Shown: in pieces, positions 12,291-23,711 of the stretch
How positions within the stretch are numbered: position 1 is the first letter of the stretch
Layout: each line of letters begins with the position of its first letter
DNA from: Casuarina equisetifolia
Taxonomy: Eukaryota > Streptophyta > Magnoliopsida > Fagales > Casuarinaceae
Length of the DNA stretch: 64,000 nucleotides
Assembly: GCA_028551475.1 (NCBI GenBank)
Contig: CM052354.1
Coordinates: 12,686,840-12,750,839 of the forward strand
Direction of reading: 5' to 3'
Program-made: the position numbers and the translations under genes
Notes under the pieces: generated by a model
Databases searched by the model: none
What the model was told of the DNA's origin: nothing
The model's input: the letters and a program-made list of their open reading frames with translations, nothing else

Positions 12291-13169
12291 TTGCAACAAT
12301 TAAATGGTGCTTAAGCAATAAGACCAAGGCGCTGGTGCTTGTACTTGCCATTAACCCTACCTTTGCGTTTTTCTTTTCCCTTTTCTCCTTTCAATAGTCC
12401 TTGAGCAAATTGCATGAGATTGAGAGCACCACAATCATGTAGTTGGATACTAATCTACACGAATAACAAAGAGATAGGGCTCAAAATAAGGAAAATGAGA
12501 GAATGCAACCGATTTTCCAATTAAGATTGCATTGGCTATTGCTGATTTGGTAGCGAGCATGGAAGTTGTTTGTAACCATTATTCTTGCTCATTTTTCTTG
12601 TTCGTAGTCCAATTACAGAACCTTAGAGATAATATAATAATCAAAAGTTAAGAGTACATGTCGTATTGTCCACGTTCTCAATCTTTTCTGTAATGAAGCT
12701 GCCATAATGGGATTGCTATGTTGAGATAAGCTATTGAATTACTTCAATGTCGCACGCACGATCCTATTGTTTTATAAAACAACACTAATTTTTTTATTGT
12801 TAAATCATTCCACTTTTACTTTCTCTCCTTCCGTATGGAAAAGGAAATTAATAAAATATTCCCAAACAACCTACTCTGTTAATTCCTTTTCGGTTAAAGG
12901 AAAATCATCGTTTGTGAACAATTAGATAATTATGAGCGATGTGACAAATTTCAAAACATACATCTAAAGTACGAGGAAGATCGCTTTGATATTAAACTTC
13001 TAGTAAAGAAAAGCGACATTGGAACTCAAGCTGGCATCCTAGTGATGAAGTCACGGATAGTTGATCCTGGAGTCTGGTGTTCAAATCCCTGATCAGAACA
13101 TAGAAAACGACATTTAGAGCAACAGAGAAATAAAAAGACAGAGTTCATCCTCTTCTGCTAAAACATAGA
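12291..13169. other. Intergenic region 3' of the CLE gene
   Basis: No gene was recognised. The stretch at 13031-13096 contains GTTCAAATC, matching the pol III B-box core, at a plausible distance from a CCTAGTGATGAAG stretch. This is a weak hint of a tRNA-derived SINE fragment. The transcript end of the CLE gene should lie here, but no clear poly(A) signal could be chosen. Confidence 0.5.
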
Positions 13170-13391
13170 CTAGTGATGACGAGGGTCAGGTCCTCCAGGG
13201 CTTAATCGATCAGGCAGAGAAAGTCCATCAATCATTTGCCGTCTCCGTATGCCTTTCTTCAACGCTTCTCTCGCACTTTTCACGAATGACTGGGACGTCT
13301 CCTTTGAAAATGGAGGAGGAGATCGTGCCTCCATTCTAGAAAACGAGAGCAAAACAAGGACAAGGCATAACCATAGCTTGAAGTGTGCCAT
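13170..13391 (-). CDS. CLE signalling peptide precursor (CLE1/3/4-like)
   Basis: Single-exon gene for a secreted peptide-hormone precursor of 73 residues. The C-terminal dodecapeptide RLSPGGPDPRHH (residues 62-73, directly before the TAG stop) carries all hallmark CLE residues and, from memory, equals the Arabidopsis CLE1/CLE3/CLE4 motif. Mature CLE peptides of this group act outside the cell on CLAVATA1-type receptor kinases, in root and nitrogen responses. Residues 1-22 form a signal peptide (MAHFKLW, hydrophobic core LCLVLVLL, likely cleavage after MEA). The variable middle is basic, with KKGIRRR before the CLE motif. The start at 13391 gives a proper signal peptide. A longer frame reaches 13496, but that start lies upstream of the TATA box. 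An in-frame ATG at 13421 sits about where transcription should begin. No lesion is visible. Family confidence is very high; the exact subgroup rests on the motif alone. Confidence 0.94.
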   Translation of the reverse strand: MAHFKLWLCLVLVLLSFSRMEARSPPPFSKETSQSFVKSAREALKKGIRRRQMIDGLSLPDRLSPGGPDPRHH

Positions 13392-13450
13392 TGTAGTTTT
13401 ATGCGTTTCATATATTGTCATCGGTGTTGGGATTCGGAGTTGGGAGCAGC

Positions 13451-13457
13451 ATTTATA
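13451..13457 (-). promoter_or_regulatory. TATA box of the CLE gene
   Basis: The minus strand reads CTGTATAAATGC. TATAAAT lies 60 bp upstream of the chosen start codon, which would place the transcription start near 13425 and give a 5' leader of roughly 35 bases. This argues against the upstream ATG at 13496 being used. Confidence 0.7.
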
Positions 13458-13496
13458 CAGACTTACCTCAGTGACTCTGTTATCAAATGCTGCCAC

Positions 13497-14218
13497 TTAC
13501 TTTTTCTATAATCCGGAAGTGCTTCTAGTGGAACCTAAACGCTAGCAAGCACTCGGTCATTGATGAACAGTGGATTGTACGTCCGCACAAAAAAGTGTGT
13601 AGTGGACATTCTTTAGCCGACTCTAAGACCTTTTTGTCCCACTCTTTTGTTCGTATTTGACCTTAACGGGATTATATAGTCAACCAATACACCGATCACA
13701 AAGGCCTCTTTCTTTGAATACCGCCTCCATTTGTCTATATCTACCTCCCAATTTTTGCTTTCGGAAAGAGAATGACATTAATTCCACCAACCACTTATCC
13801 AAGCGAGTTAACTTGAAAGAAAGGTAACAAAGATACAACCGGTTCAATTAAAATGAAGTGCATACTTTTATCTACTTTTCAGTGTCTTCCATGACTTGTC
13901 AACGATATATTTGGAAGAGTTTTCTCCAACTCATCACATTTGGCCTTATGCGTTTACCTTTCCTGGAAAGCCGATGAACGTTCATATTGGAGGGTCGCTG
14001 TTAGGTGATCATGCTAGTTCTCGTTCCAAGTAGTATTTCCAAAGTTCAAATCCTTTTTCGTTTGCTTTCCGCTTATAATCTTTTATAACCGCATAGTCAA
14101 TCTTATTGGTCCCTTATCTGTCCTATTCTTCTACGTTCCTCTAGAGGGTGAAATCTGCTTTGATTTTTCAAGCAAACATGTAAGTTGATAAGAAATTAGA
14201 CACACATAGATTGGAAGG
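13497..14218. other. Upstream intergenic region of the CLE gene
   Basis: Nothing coding was recognised. The sequence is less repetitive than the surroundings and may hold promoter elements of the CLE gene. No individual site could be assigned. Confidence 0.5.
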
Positions 14219-14440
14219 TGTTATGGTGTTAAGAGTTATTGGGCCTACCTCCTTGCAAAGAGTTCTCTTTTTGGCTCAGTGGTAGGTCCGTAACAATTGG
14301 TATCAGAGCCAAACTCCACATCCTCATCCGCCGAAGATGTCAAATAAAGGAACCGTGGGGGTATGTTATGGTGTTAAGAGTTATTAGGCCTACCTCCGCT
14401 CAAGGAGTTCTCCTTTTGGCTCGGTGGTAGGTCTGTAACA
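14219..14440 (+). mobile_element. 222-bp TRIM/SMART retrotransposon
   Basis: Two direct repeats of exactly 77 bp (14219-14295 and 14364-14440) begin TGTTATGGTGTTAAGAG and end GTAACA, so each LTR has a TGTTA...TAACA terminus. Two bases after the 5' LTR lies TGGTATCAGAGCC (14298-14310), the primer-binding site complementary to the 3' end of initiator tRNA-Met. The 3' LTR is preceded by CCGTGGGGGTA, a short polypurine tract. The internal part is only 68 bp and cannot encode a protein, so mobilisation must have used enzymes of another element. The flanking 5-mers are GAAGG and AAAGG (one mismatch). The size is at the extreme low end of terminal-repeat retrotransposons in miniature. Confidence 0.93.
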
Positions 14441-14469
14441 AAAGGAATACTCTCAAATCTTATACTAAC

Positions 14470-15484
14470 TATTAGAGATACGTGTGTATGTTTGGTATTA
14501 TATTTCCTAATATGGTCCATTATTCTTTCTATAGTGCATAGGTTATTTGGGAAATTATCATTCTGTATTGTAAGAGTATTTTCTATTTATTTCTCTATAT
14601 ATTTTATTTTATGATCATTCCTATTATAAAAGGACAACTTTTCTATACCTTTTTTTCAAGAAAACAATACACGAAAGTTCCCAAGTTCTATGTCTTTCTT
14701 CATTATCACTTTGTAACATGGTATCTTGAGCCATTTTTTCCCTAGCTATAGCTTTTGCTCTTGTTCTTTAATTTTTTTTTTTGTATACCCACAAGTTTTT
14801 TATCCAATCGTTTTCCCACTACGAGCTCCTCTTAACAACTTTTTTTGGTCGGCACCATCCTTGTAGGTCCGTTGCCCACCCAACCATTCCCAACCAAACC
14901 TAACAACCTTTTTGAGTAGCCTTGTTTCTATACCCATCCTTGATGTTGGATAAGGTTGGACCCACATGACTATTCCATGTTAATCGGGCTTAAGGCACAA
15001 TCTTTACCTAATTTTTTTGCCCTTTTCCACTATTGCCGCCACTAGCCACCCTAAATTGGGTGACCCACTTTACCTCATGGCGTTTGGTGGCTTAGAATTG
15101 TGTCTTCTTGCCTCCCCACTCACTGACACTAACACCTTCACAACCTAAGCTTTTCCTCTCATATTAGAATGTGAGGATTTATTCCAAAACCTTAAAGCAT
15201 TAGATAGAAAATTCTTATTACTTATAAGACCATAGGCCCATCCTCTCACTTCCAATGTGGGACAATACTCATTTTCAACATTGGAGATACATGTGCATAT
15301 TTTATATTATATTTCCTAATATGGTCCATTATTCTTTCCATATAGTGTAGGTTATTTAGGAAACTATCTTTGTATATAGTTAGGGTATATTCCATTTATT
15401 TCTTTGTATATTCTCCATTACGGTCTTTCCTTATGTTATAGGAAGGCAATCTAATAAAGAAAGACATAGAACTTAGGAACTTTG
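14470..15484 (+). mobile_element. Small non-autonomous copia-like element with partly inverted LTR
   Basis: Two copies of an LTR-like sequence are present: 14470-14718, starting near TTAGAGATACGTGTGTATG, and 15279-15484, starting TTGGAGATACATGTGCATA. They share the TTCCTAATATGGTCCATTAT block. The first is followed at once by TGGTATCTTGAGCC (14719-14732), a copia-type tRNA-Met primer-binding site. Only about 560 bp separate the LTRs and no coding sequence is recognisable. The last 30 bp of the second copy (15456-15486) are the reverse complement of 14670-14700 instead of a direct copy, so one end has been inverted. The right end abuts a family S LTR. Confidence 0.65.
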
Positions 15485-16692
15485 TGATAACTCTATTTTT
15501 ATAGAGTCATTTTATCCATATTTAGGCAATAAATAATACAATGCTTATAAGAAAATATTTGAATTCCTCTTTATTTACTTGAATTTGTCTTGTTTTTGTA
15601 GCATAAGGAGGCATGAAGAAAAAGAATAAGTGTGGAGAACCTGATGTTTATTATATGGCAAAATATGGTTAAAATATCAAGATCAAAAAAATCAAGATGG
15701 GCTTGGACTTTAGATTTTCTATTGTTATTAGGTTTTCTAAACAATTAGAAAACCTAATCATATTAGGAGTTCAAAGCCTAATTATTATAAGAGTTTAAGA
15801 CCCAATTGTCTTTGGTCTCTAAAACCCACTTCTATTAAGATAAGAGATAGGTCTAAACTTAAACCCTATTTAAGAGAAGAGAAGAGGTAAAAGGAAGGGA
15901 GGAGGAAATTGAGCATAACTCAAGGTTTTCTTGAAGAGAAGACAAAAAGGGTGATAGACTTCTTGTTCTTAGATTCAAGATACCTTCTTTATTTTCTATT
16001 ATTATTCTTCTTCATTATTTCTTTATGTTTTAGTTTACTTTTGTTAGAGCTATGATGTAAACCTAATTATGATGGTATGAATGTTATGATTAGTATGTTT
16101 TGTAAGATATTTTATTTATGTGAAGTTACATATTACTGTGTTTAATGCTTTTAAGTGATTAGCTACCACTTAAATGATCTAATTTGTATGTTTGAGACCA
16201 ACAAGAGATGATATGCAGTTGCTTCTTGTAATTTGTAACCATAAATTAAATATGGATAGACATATACCATATTGTTTGTGTGGCTTTTGGTGTAAATTGG
16301 GAATGTTCATAGATCCCAATGCATTTGGTTTGTTTCAATTCATATATAGAGATATAATGAAATAATGAACTAAGTAGGTTTGTTATACCTAGACATAGGA
16401 TAGTAAATAAATTAGGAAGTTCTGCTATCACATATATATTATCCCTCTTGCAAATATAAATAATTAATATTAATACCTAGTAATTATGGTGAAATCATAT
16501 GCTCTAACATATTTCTTGTATTTAGTTTTCTCAGATTTATTTAGTTAATCTATTATTTATCAATTTAATTTGCTAGATAAATTATAGGAGTTGTTCACTG
16601 TTAGTAATTAATTGGTTTAGTAATCACCAATCTTTGTGGGACGATATCTTTCTCATCATTATATTACTTATTTGACATGTTCATTTGTATTG
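15485..16692 (+). mobile_element. Family S LTR, short variant lacking the GC-rich block
   Basis: It starts TGATAACTCTATTTTTATAG like the other family S LTRs and has the same tail: the TAGCTACCACTTAAATGATC block, ACCTAGACATAGGATAGT and GTGGGACGATATC. The GC-rich middle is replaced by ordinary AT-rich DNA, making it about 0.5 kb shorter. The usual GAACA terminus is not found. The best TSD candidate, CTTTG/CTTTC, is imperfect, so the right end is approximate. Confidence 0.72.
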
Positions 16693-17284
16693 CTTTCATG
16701 GGTTAAACCTCTTTTGACTTAAACCTTAAAAACAAGGTTTCTATTTAAGAGGGGAGTCGGTCATTCACACCAAATCAAAAGCCATAAATCAAGTAAACCA
16801 AGTCAAAGTTCAATGGGAAAACCAACCAAAAGGAAACATAACAAGAGAAATAGATATAATTGTTGAGGTTGTTTTATATTGGGTTAGATTGTTAGATGGG
16901 ATTATAATCATGTTATGCAATTTGTTAATTTTTAAAAGGCTTAATTATTATAAATATTATCCAATTAGGGTGTGTAGATTTGAAATCCAACAACTAGCCA
17001 TGAGGTTTAGTTTCCCTTAAAGAAACTATCATTTTGTTTTTCCTTTGCTTGCACATGACAAGTTAGAATTTGATTCTACTCTATAATCCTTAACCAAACG
17101 AAAAAAAAAAAAAAAAACCTAGTGCATATGGTGAGTTTTTGTGACCAAACATTTAGCCTTCACTCCTTTATTGTGCATCAGTGTTTCTATATAGCCTTAG
17201 GTAGCTATCTATCTCATTATAGCTAATATTAGAAATCAATGTAGGATAATAAGGCCTTGCATAGGCAAGGTGGTCTGTAGCCTT
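16693..17284. other. No gene recognised; poly(A) tract at 17101-17117
   Basis: This is AT-rich DNA without an identifiable gene. A run of 17 A residues occurs at about 17101-17117. Nothing upstream of it could be identified as a LINE, SINE or retrocopy. Confidence 0.5.
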
Positions 17285-17669
17285 ATGAGATGTGGCTCCC
17301 ATCTTGAGAATCCATCTAGGTCATCCAATGTGGTAACTATATGGTTTTCATGTTAAATCATCTAATCCAACAAACCCTTCAAACTACACCAAATGCTTTG
17401 GTTAATATAACTTCTACTTATTCCAAAGTACCTACACATGTGATCTTAATTAACCCCCTCATGATCCATTCAAGAATGAAATGACAATTGACTTCATTGT
17501 ACTTTACATGTAAAAGATTGGATTTGTTGTAATGTATGATAGCCTTATTGCACAATACAATGGGTACATTAATGTGCAAATCATGAAGAAGTCCTACTAA
17601 CCAAATTATTTTATAGGATATCACAACCATGACTTTATATTCCACTACTATGGATGACCTTAAAACCAT
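17285..17669 (-). pseudogene. Copia RNase H fragment
   Basis: The 83-codon minus-strand frame (17418-17669) matches the copia RNase H end: SSIVVEYKVM stands where SSTEAEYRAM is usual, followed by WLVGLLHDLHINVPIVLC and then VNCHFILEWI where IDCHFIREK is usual. Below 17418 the sequence continues as the usual LTKALG tail (AFGVV with stops). The upstream RT part is absent because plus-strand copia D starts at once on the other side. Confidence 0.75.
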
Positions 17670-17779
17670 TTATTGCTTTTCACTCTTCTATGAAACCCAG
17701 ACATTTTTAACCATAAACATAAAAATCCATAAGAGAGTTCCTAGCCATCTTTGATTAGACATAATCTAAGTCACAGTAA

Positions 17780-20270
17780 GCTCACATTTTGCAAGCCCTA
17801 TTATCTTATATCATATCTAGGCTTAACATTTTAAGAATATTTTTTGGATATAATCAAATAATTTTTATTAGTTTAAAATGGTCATTTTATAACTCTATGA
17901 TTAATATATGGTACTATAGACTTGGCCACATGCTGAATTCAAAATATAAGTTTATGCATGAATTTAAAATTTTTTATTATCTCATAAGATGCATTGTTTA
18001 ATTTGTCATCTTTCAAAGCAAACTCCCAATTATTTTCTATTATGTAATGAAGATGCCAAGAAATGGTTTGAGTTAATTTTTATTAATATTTTGGGACCAT
18101 ATAAAATTCCTACTTATGAGGGTTTAAGGTATTTCTTGAACATAATAGATGACCACTTATGTGGAATATAGACATTTCTCATGAAGTTTAAAATTGAAAT
18201 AGTGAGGCATATAAACGATTTCTTTATATGGCAAGAAATTAGTTTGACATTAAGGTAAAAATGCATTTGAAAAAAGAACTTATATGCATTTCTTATGAAT
18301 ATAATAAATTATTTTATTCACAAGGTATAATATATGAAAACCTATATGTATATATCTTGCAACATAATGGAGTGGTAGATATTGTAATGTTACTAAACTT
18401 TTAGAGTAAAATGGCTTCCATTTTTATGAGAAGTGTACTCACAAGGAGCTACATTATTAATAGGCCATCTTTTTTCTCCATTGGTCACATAACTTATGAG
18501 AAGTTGTTTGAAAAATCACCATACATGTCTCATTTCATAGTTTTAGTTGTCTTTTTTATACCATAAGAGTAGGATACTAAAAAAAAGTTCACCCCTCATG
18601 CTATTCCCATCACACTTAAGGATTATTTCTATGCATAGAAAGAGTACAAGCTTTATGCCATTGAGCAATGCAAGTTTTTTGTTTTGTCAAAGTGCAATTT
18701 CATTCAAAACAATTTCCTTTATCACATATTAAGCCTATGCCACATCTTGGACATGGAATTCCTATGGCTATGCAAATTAATGAGGATCCTAAACTGCCAT
18801 CATCAGACATTACATTGAGCATGTTTCCCATTCTATACCTTCACCTTACGACACCATTGATGTAACAAGCCAACCATTAGCTAAACTAGATCCCAACCAA
18901 CTTAATTAGAGGTTATTATTCCTTTCATAAATCAATCTCCCTTATATATGCAACCATCCATTAAGAAATCCACCAAAGACACTTGGCCACAGATATAGTC
19001 CAAAGATCATAAGTGTCCTACCTTTCATATGTTTACTACTTTAATAGATAGGTTAATCCAATATCATATATTTGATTACAACTCTTACAACCATCTTCAT
19101 AAAAGTTGCAACATTTCATCACTTCCCTTTCATATAAGACCATTCTTGCAACTTACCATAAGGTAGTAGGATATCTTAATTGAAAAGTTGTCATTGATTA
19201 AGAGATAAAAAATGTTAAGGTTTAATGGAAAATGGGAGATTATGGATCTATAATTAAAGGAAATCCTATTAGTTGTAAATGGGTGTCCAAAATTAAGTCA
19301 CATGTTGGTGGAAAAAGAATATAGTAAAAAAGAAGAAAAAGATAAATTACCATAAGACTTTCTCCCTCACAATGAATGCGATCATTATACAATATGTAAT
19401 TTCTTTGGCAACTTAAAAATAATGGATGATCCCCCAAATGGACAATCACATTGTGTTTCCTCAAGTAAACCTCCACAAAGAGGTATACATGAGTGTTCCC
19501 CCAATGATTTCTTTTAAAGGAACAAAGTGTGTAGCTTCAAAAATTAATTTTATGTTGGAACATGTCTCCTAACCATGCAATGAAAAACTTACAAAAGCAC
19601 TACTAGGAGTGCCACATAGTAAGTTTAGGTACAATTATTCTTTATTTGTTAAGAGAAGATATTAATATATAGTTTTGTTAATGATTTGTATAAATGGCAT
19701 CCTCATTACAAGAGATGATAAGGATGATGTCAAGGAGTTAAAACTTCATCTATATTCAATTTTTTGCATTCACAATGGCATACACTTAAGTCAACAAAAG
19801 TATATTATATAGTCAATCTTGGCTTTTAGGCTCCAAGCTTGTTAGAAATCCATGGAGATAAAATGACAAAATTGACTAAGATTTAGTGATGTAGGAGCTT
19901 CAAAGAAACATAAGGATTTGGCATTAGAAGATGCCATGAGTTATCAATAATTAATCAATAAGCTTACATTTCTTAATATGGAAAAACCTGATTTATCCTT
20001 TTTAGTATAATAACATGGTCAATTAATACATGCACTAAAGTGCTCATATTAGGAGGCAGCAGTTAGATTAGTCAAACACCTTAAAAGTTCCATTGAGTTA
20101 GGCATTTTTTATCTACCATAGGGAAGATTTCAAATGAGAGCTTACTACAATTTTAATTTGAGAAAATATCTCATGTCCATGAATGAAAGCTTACATTATG
20201 TTGGGAGGATCATTGATGGCATAGAAAACTAAGAAACAAATAGTTGTATCCTAATCTTCAAGAGGGATTA
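17780..20270 (+). pseudogene. Copia D: decayed integrase and reverse transcriptase
   Basis: Copia order is preserved across many stops. The GAG-pre-integrase motif WYYRLGHMLNSK and LICHLSKQTPN lie at about 17890-18010. The integrase core start (WFELIFINILGPYKIPTYEG and IIDDHLCG) lies to about 18170. The region with NGVVDIV and INRPSFFS, then YKLYAIEQCKFFV, lies at about 18370-18690. The RT start (GNPISCKWVSKIKSHV) is at about 19255-19315. The RT end (IHLSQQKYII, then EAAVRLVKHLKSS) is at about 19780-20110. The RNase H start (GGSLMA, KTKKQIVVS) is at about 20200-20260. It then stops abruptly where a minus-strand gypsy fragment begins, and its RNase H tail resumes near 22910. Not functional. 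Confidence 0.82.
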
Positions 20271-20389
20271 CAATGGCCACAACATTATGTGACAAAACAC
20301 GAGGAAACTAGATAGGCTAGGCTCATACTCACTAGCCAATCCATCAACCCATACTGCCAATCTAGAACATAGGATCCAAACTAATCACT

Positions 20390-22880
20390 CACCAACCTAC
20401 CTCACAAGCATGTAATACTAGTTTAGAACATTCTCCCCTACCTAATTTGACAATGCCCTCATCGATTCCAAGTAATAATTGAGAAGGTCTTTGAATTTCC
20501 AAAGATCTTCCTCTAACTCTTATATTACCTCATTTTTAGGGAATCCATTCCATTGAATCAAGTACAATCACCCTTGGAGGAACTCTCTTCTTCTAAACTA
20601 GTTGATTAGCGAAGATTACTTTTGCCTTTTTCTTAAAAAAAGGTCATCATTGTCAAAGGGCCCTTCAATGACTTGTTGCATCCAATAGTTTCCACATCCT
20701 CATGGATGGGTTTCAACATACTCCCATGAAAAATCAGACATATTCAAAGGTTAGGTAAAAGGTACAAATAATAAGCAATGTTCCTAGCTTTTAATAACAC
20801 CTTGAATAGTTCTTCATACTTACTACTCAATCCCTTATGAATAACTTAAAAAACGTTTACATTAATGGGAGTAGTTTAACTAGCACTTGCTCACCACCAT
20901 TGTATTCTAGTAGGCATCCTTTCTTTCTTGCCCATCTCTTAATCCCCTTTATGGCTTTGTTTAATGTCATATCTATGATCTTCTATTACAATGTTACCAT
21001 GTTGAACACACCAAGACTCTTTCTTGCATGGCTCATTGTAAGGTTAGGAAAAGTTAGTAGCTATTGCCCCATCACTAGCTTAAAGGAGCTCTAGTTCACT
21101 GATTCACTTTGTTGTAGATTATAGAATATTTGAGCTATATCCATTAGTTTCACCCAATCCCTTTGGTTTTACACTCATAAAGTATTTCAAGAACAACTTT
21201 AACAAACTATTCACCTTCTTCTTCAACCTATCCCTTTAAGGAATAAAACTCATCAAGAAGCATAACTCCAAATGTAGTAACTTGTATGACTCCCTCTATA
21301 AGGGCCTTATGAATCAAGCATCTTAATCACTCATTATAGTATGCAAAAACCCCAAAAAACTTCACAACATGTTTAAAGAAAAGTCTTGTAGTGACTTCAT
21401 TGTACACTTTACAAGTATAGGTATGAATGTAGCTTACTTGGATAGGTAGTTGACAGGCAACAAATTTGAAACACACCTTTTAAAATTTACCAATCCAGTG
21501 AGGAAGTTGAAGAGACACTCTCCCATGCACAACTTGAGATAGGTAATGACTCTAACAAGCCCTCAAATGGCCTTTGCTATACTTTATCATGTTCTTACAC
21601 TAGATAAGTTCTCACATATAGCTCTACCTCATCCATATGCCAAAAGTAAAAAGTTTCAAAGAAAGCCTACATCTTTCTTTGTCTAGGATCACTAACTCAT
21701 TTACTATTATGGCACCCTTTTATTAATTTGTTGTGGTGGTTCTTCCATTAAGGGACATACAAATGCCTCTCGTAGTGTAGATCTATTTGTCCTTTGCCCA
21801 AAATTGCTTGGTCTTTTCTTTTTTCATGAGCTACTCAAGTTATGTCTCCATGGGCTTATAGGACATGCCTAATTGCATCATGCTTTCCATGGCTTGACTA
21901 ATGACAACAAGCTCAATCTTCTTGCCAAGGGCATTAGCCACAACACCTTCCCAAGCTTGTACTCTATTATATAGTCAAACTTAACAATAAAGTCCTAATA
22001 CCTTGTTTGCTTTGGTAACAACTATTTTTTAGTTTGGAAGTAGTTTATAGCCACCTTATCTATCTAAATCTGCAATTGAGAGCTAAGTAGATAATGATGA
22101 CATATCCTTAAGTAAAGGACTATGATTGTCACCCATTTCTCTTAAATAGTATACTTACACTTAACATCATTAAGCTTTCACTCCTAAAAGAAATAAGATG
22201 CCGTCCTACATCACCAATCCCCCAATAGTAAAATCAAAAGTATTGAAATGTACCTTAAAGAGCTTGGAATAATCAAAGAGTGCTAACACTAACTTTCATT
22301 ATCATGGCCATTCTTTGTCCACTCCCAAGTCTTCCCTTTCTTGAAAAACTTGGTCAGGGGAGTTGCTTGCACCATGTACTATGTGATGATGCATGTAGTA
22401 GTTCACTAAGTAGGATATGATCTTTCACTCTTTGACCTTTGAAGGGGCTCCCCAATCTTAGATCACCCTCACCTTGGACCTATCTATTCACTAGGTCTTG
22501 TTTTTGATCACATGGTTAAGGAAGTACACTTTTTCTAATGCAAATGAGCAGTTCTCCTTTAGGTAAAGCTTATGCTCTTGAAGCACCTTGAATAACATTG
22601 TCAAGTGCTTGACATGCTCTTCCAATGAGTCATTGTAGATTACAATATTGTCAAGGTCGAAAATCATGAACTTTCCAAGAATGAACAATGCAAGTTGTTT
22701 ATTGACATGCAAAAGTTTACCTGCGGATTGTCAAGCCAAAAGGCATGATTAACTATTCAAAAGACCCATACCTTATCATGTACACGGTTTTTACCCCTCT
22801 TTATCCATAATTCACACCTAGTGGTATCCCAACCACAAGTCTACCTTTATAAAGTAGTAAGCCTTTCCTAACCTATCAAA
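20390..22880 (-). pseudogene. Decayed Ty3/gypsy pol fragment inserted in copia D
   Basis: On the minus strand, RT remnants come first: YYFIKVDLWLGYH near 22860, then IFDLDNIVIYN (usually VVYLDDILIYS) and SLEEHVKHL with FLNHVI in the open frame 22491-22712. Near 20850-21000 the integrase C-terminal region reads IKGIKRWARKKG and EQVLVKLLP. Near 20400-20590 there is a terminal DLWKFKDLL stretch. RNase H and the integrase core lie between in very decayed form. No LTRs were identified. It interrupts the RNase H segment of copia D, so it arrived later or was captured in a rearrangement. Confidence 0.75.
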
Positions 22881-22909
22881 CAAGTCTGTAACCAAAGACT
22901 CATGCATTA

Positions 22910-23180
22910 TGTTACTACAACCCTTAACTCTTTATTGTAATATTGAGACAGCATAGAAGATGACAAAACATCAAGTGTTTTATGAGTACACTAAGCATAT
23001 TAAGATATACTTTCTCTTAATATGTGAGAAGATACATAGTGGTCCTATTGTAATGACACATGTTAACAACCTTGATCAACCAAATAATATGTTGATAAGA
23101 TATTAAGTGTCAAGCAACATTATCATTGCCTCTCTAAGCTTAGGGTCTTTAACTTTTTATTAAGTGCCAACTTGAGGAGA
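22910..23180 (+). pseudogene. Copia D: RNase H tail and polypurine tract
   Basis: VFYEYTKHIKI (usual VFHERTKHIEID) at about 22975 is followed by CEKIHSGPIVMTHVNNLDQ and a decayed C-terminus. The frame ends at CAACTTGAGGAGAG (to 23181), a copia-type polypurine tract right before the LTR. It completes the RNase H region that breaks off at about 20262. Confidence 0.75.
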
Positions 23181-23181
23181 G

Positions 23182-23711
23182 TGTAAGATGGCATGGGAAG
23201 CCACGATGGACGGTCAGCATGGAGTAGATCGAAAATAGCCGTTGCTTCAGGATAGTGTGGCTTAAATAGGGAAGGGTCACCTTTTCCTTTGACATGGGTG
23301 GTAGCTTAACATGCAAAGTAGAAAATGTTCGGTCAGTTCACTAAATCAGCCTACACTTTCTTGATTCTCTGTCCCCGCTCTGAAGCTTGTCTATAACGGG
23401 TGGAAAGCGAGTTTGTTCTAACATGTGTTTATATGATGTAAATATATATAAAGGATGACTGAACACTTGTACACCGTGTACTAGTTTTTAGTTTAGTTCA
23501 GCAAGTCTACCACATCGGTCTTGCTTCGAGTTTCAACTGAACTGATCCTCCCAGTTCTTGTTCATTGGGTTTGTAAATCAATTCATTCATCAACGGAAGC
23601 GGTCTTACAATGTTTGCACGTGTTGCTTTCTACGTCTAAATTACATCATGATCTAATCCCGGCATGCATCTGAATTAGTTAGTGTGATAAAATGGGATTC
23701 TGATCCCAACA
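23182..23711 (+). mobile_element. 3' LTR of copia D (530 bp)
   Basis: It begins TGTAAGATGGCATGGGAAGC just after the polypurine tract and ends TGATCCCAACA, giving TG...CA ends. A TATATATAAAGG box lies near 23440, followed by a plausible transcript start. No matching 5' LTR was found upstream of 17780, so the element is 5'-truncated and the TSD cannot be tested. Confidence 0.75.

Noticed and set aside
13392-13496. Upstream in-frame start giving a 108-residue CLE precursor
   Set aside because: The first ATG at 13496 is upstream of the TATA box at 13451-13457, and the extra N-terminus would bury the signal peptide.
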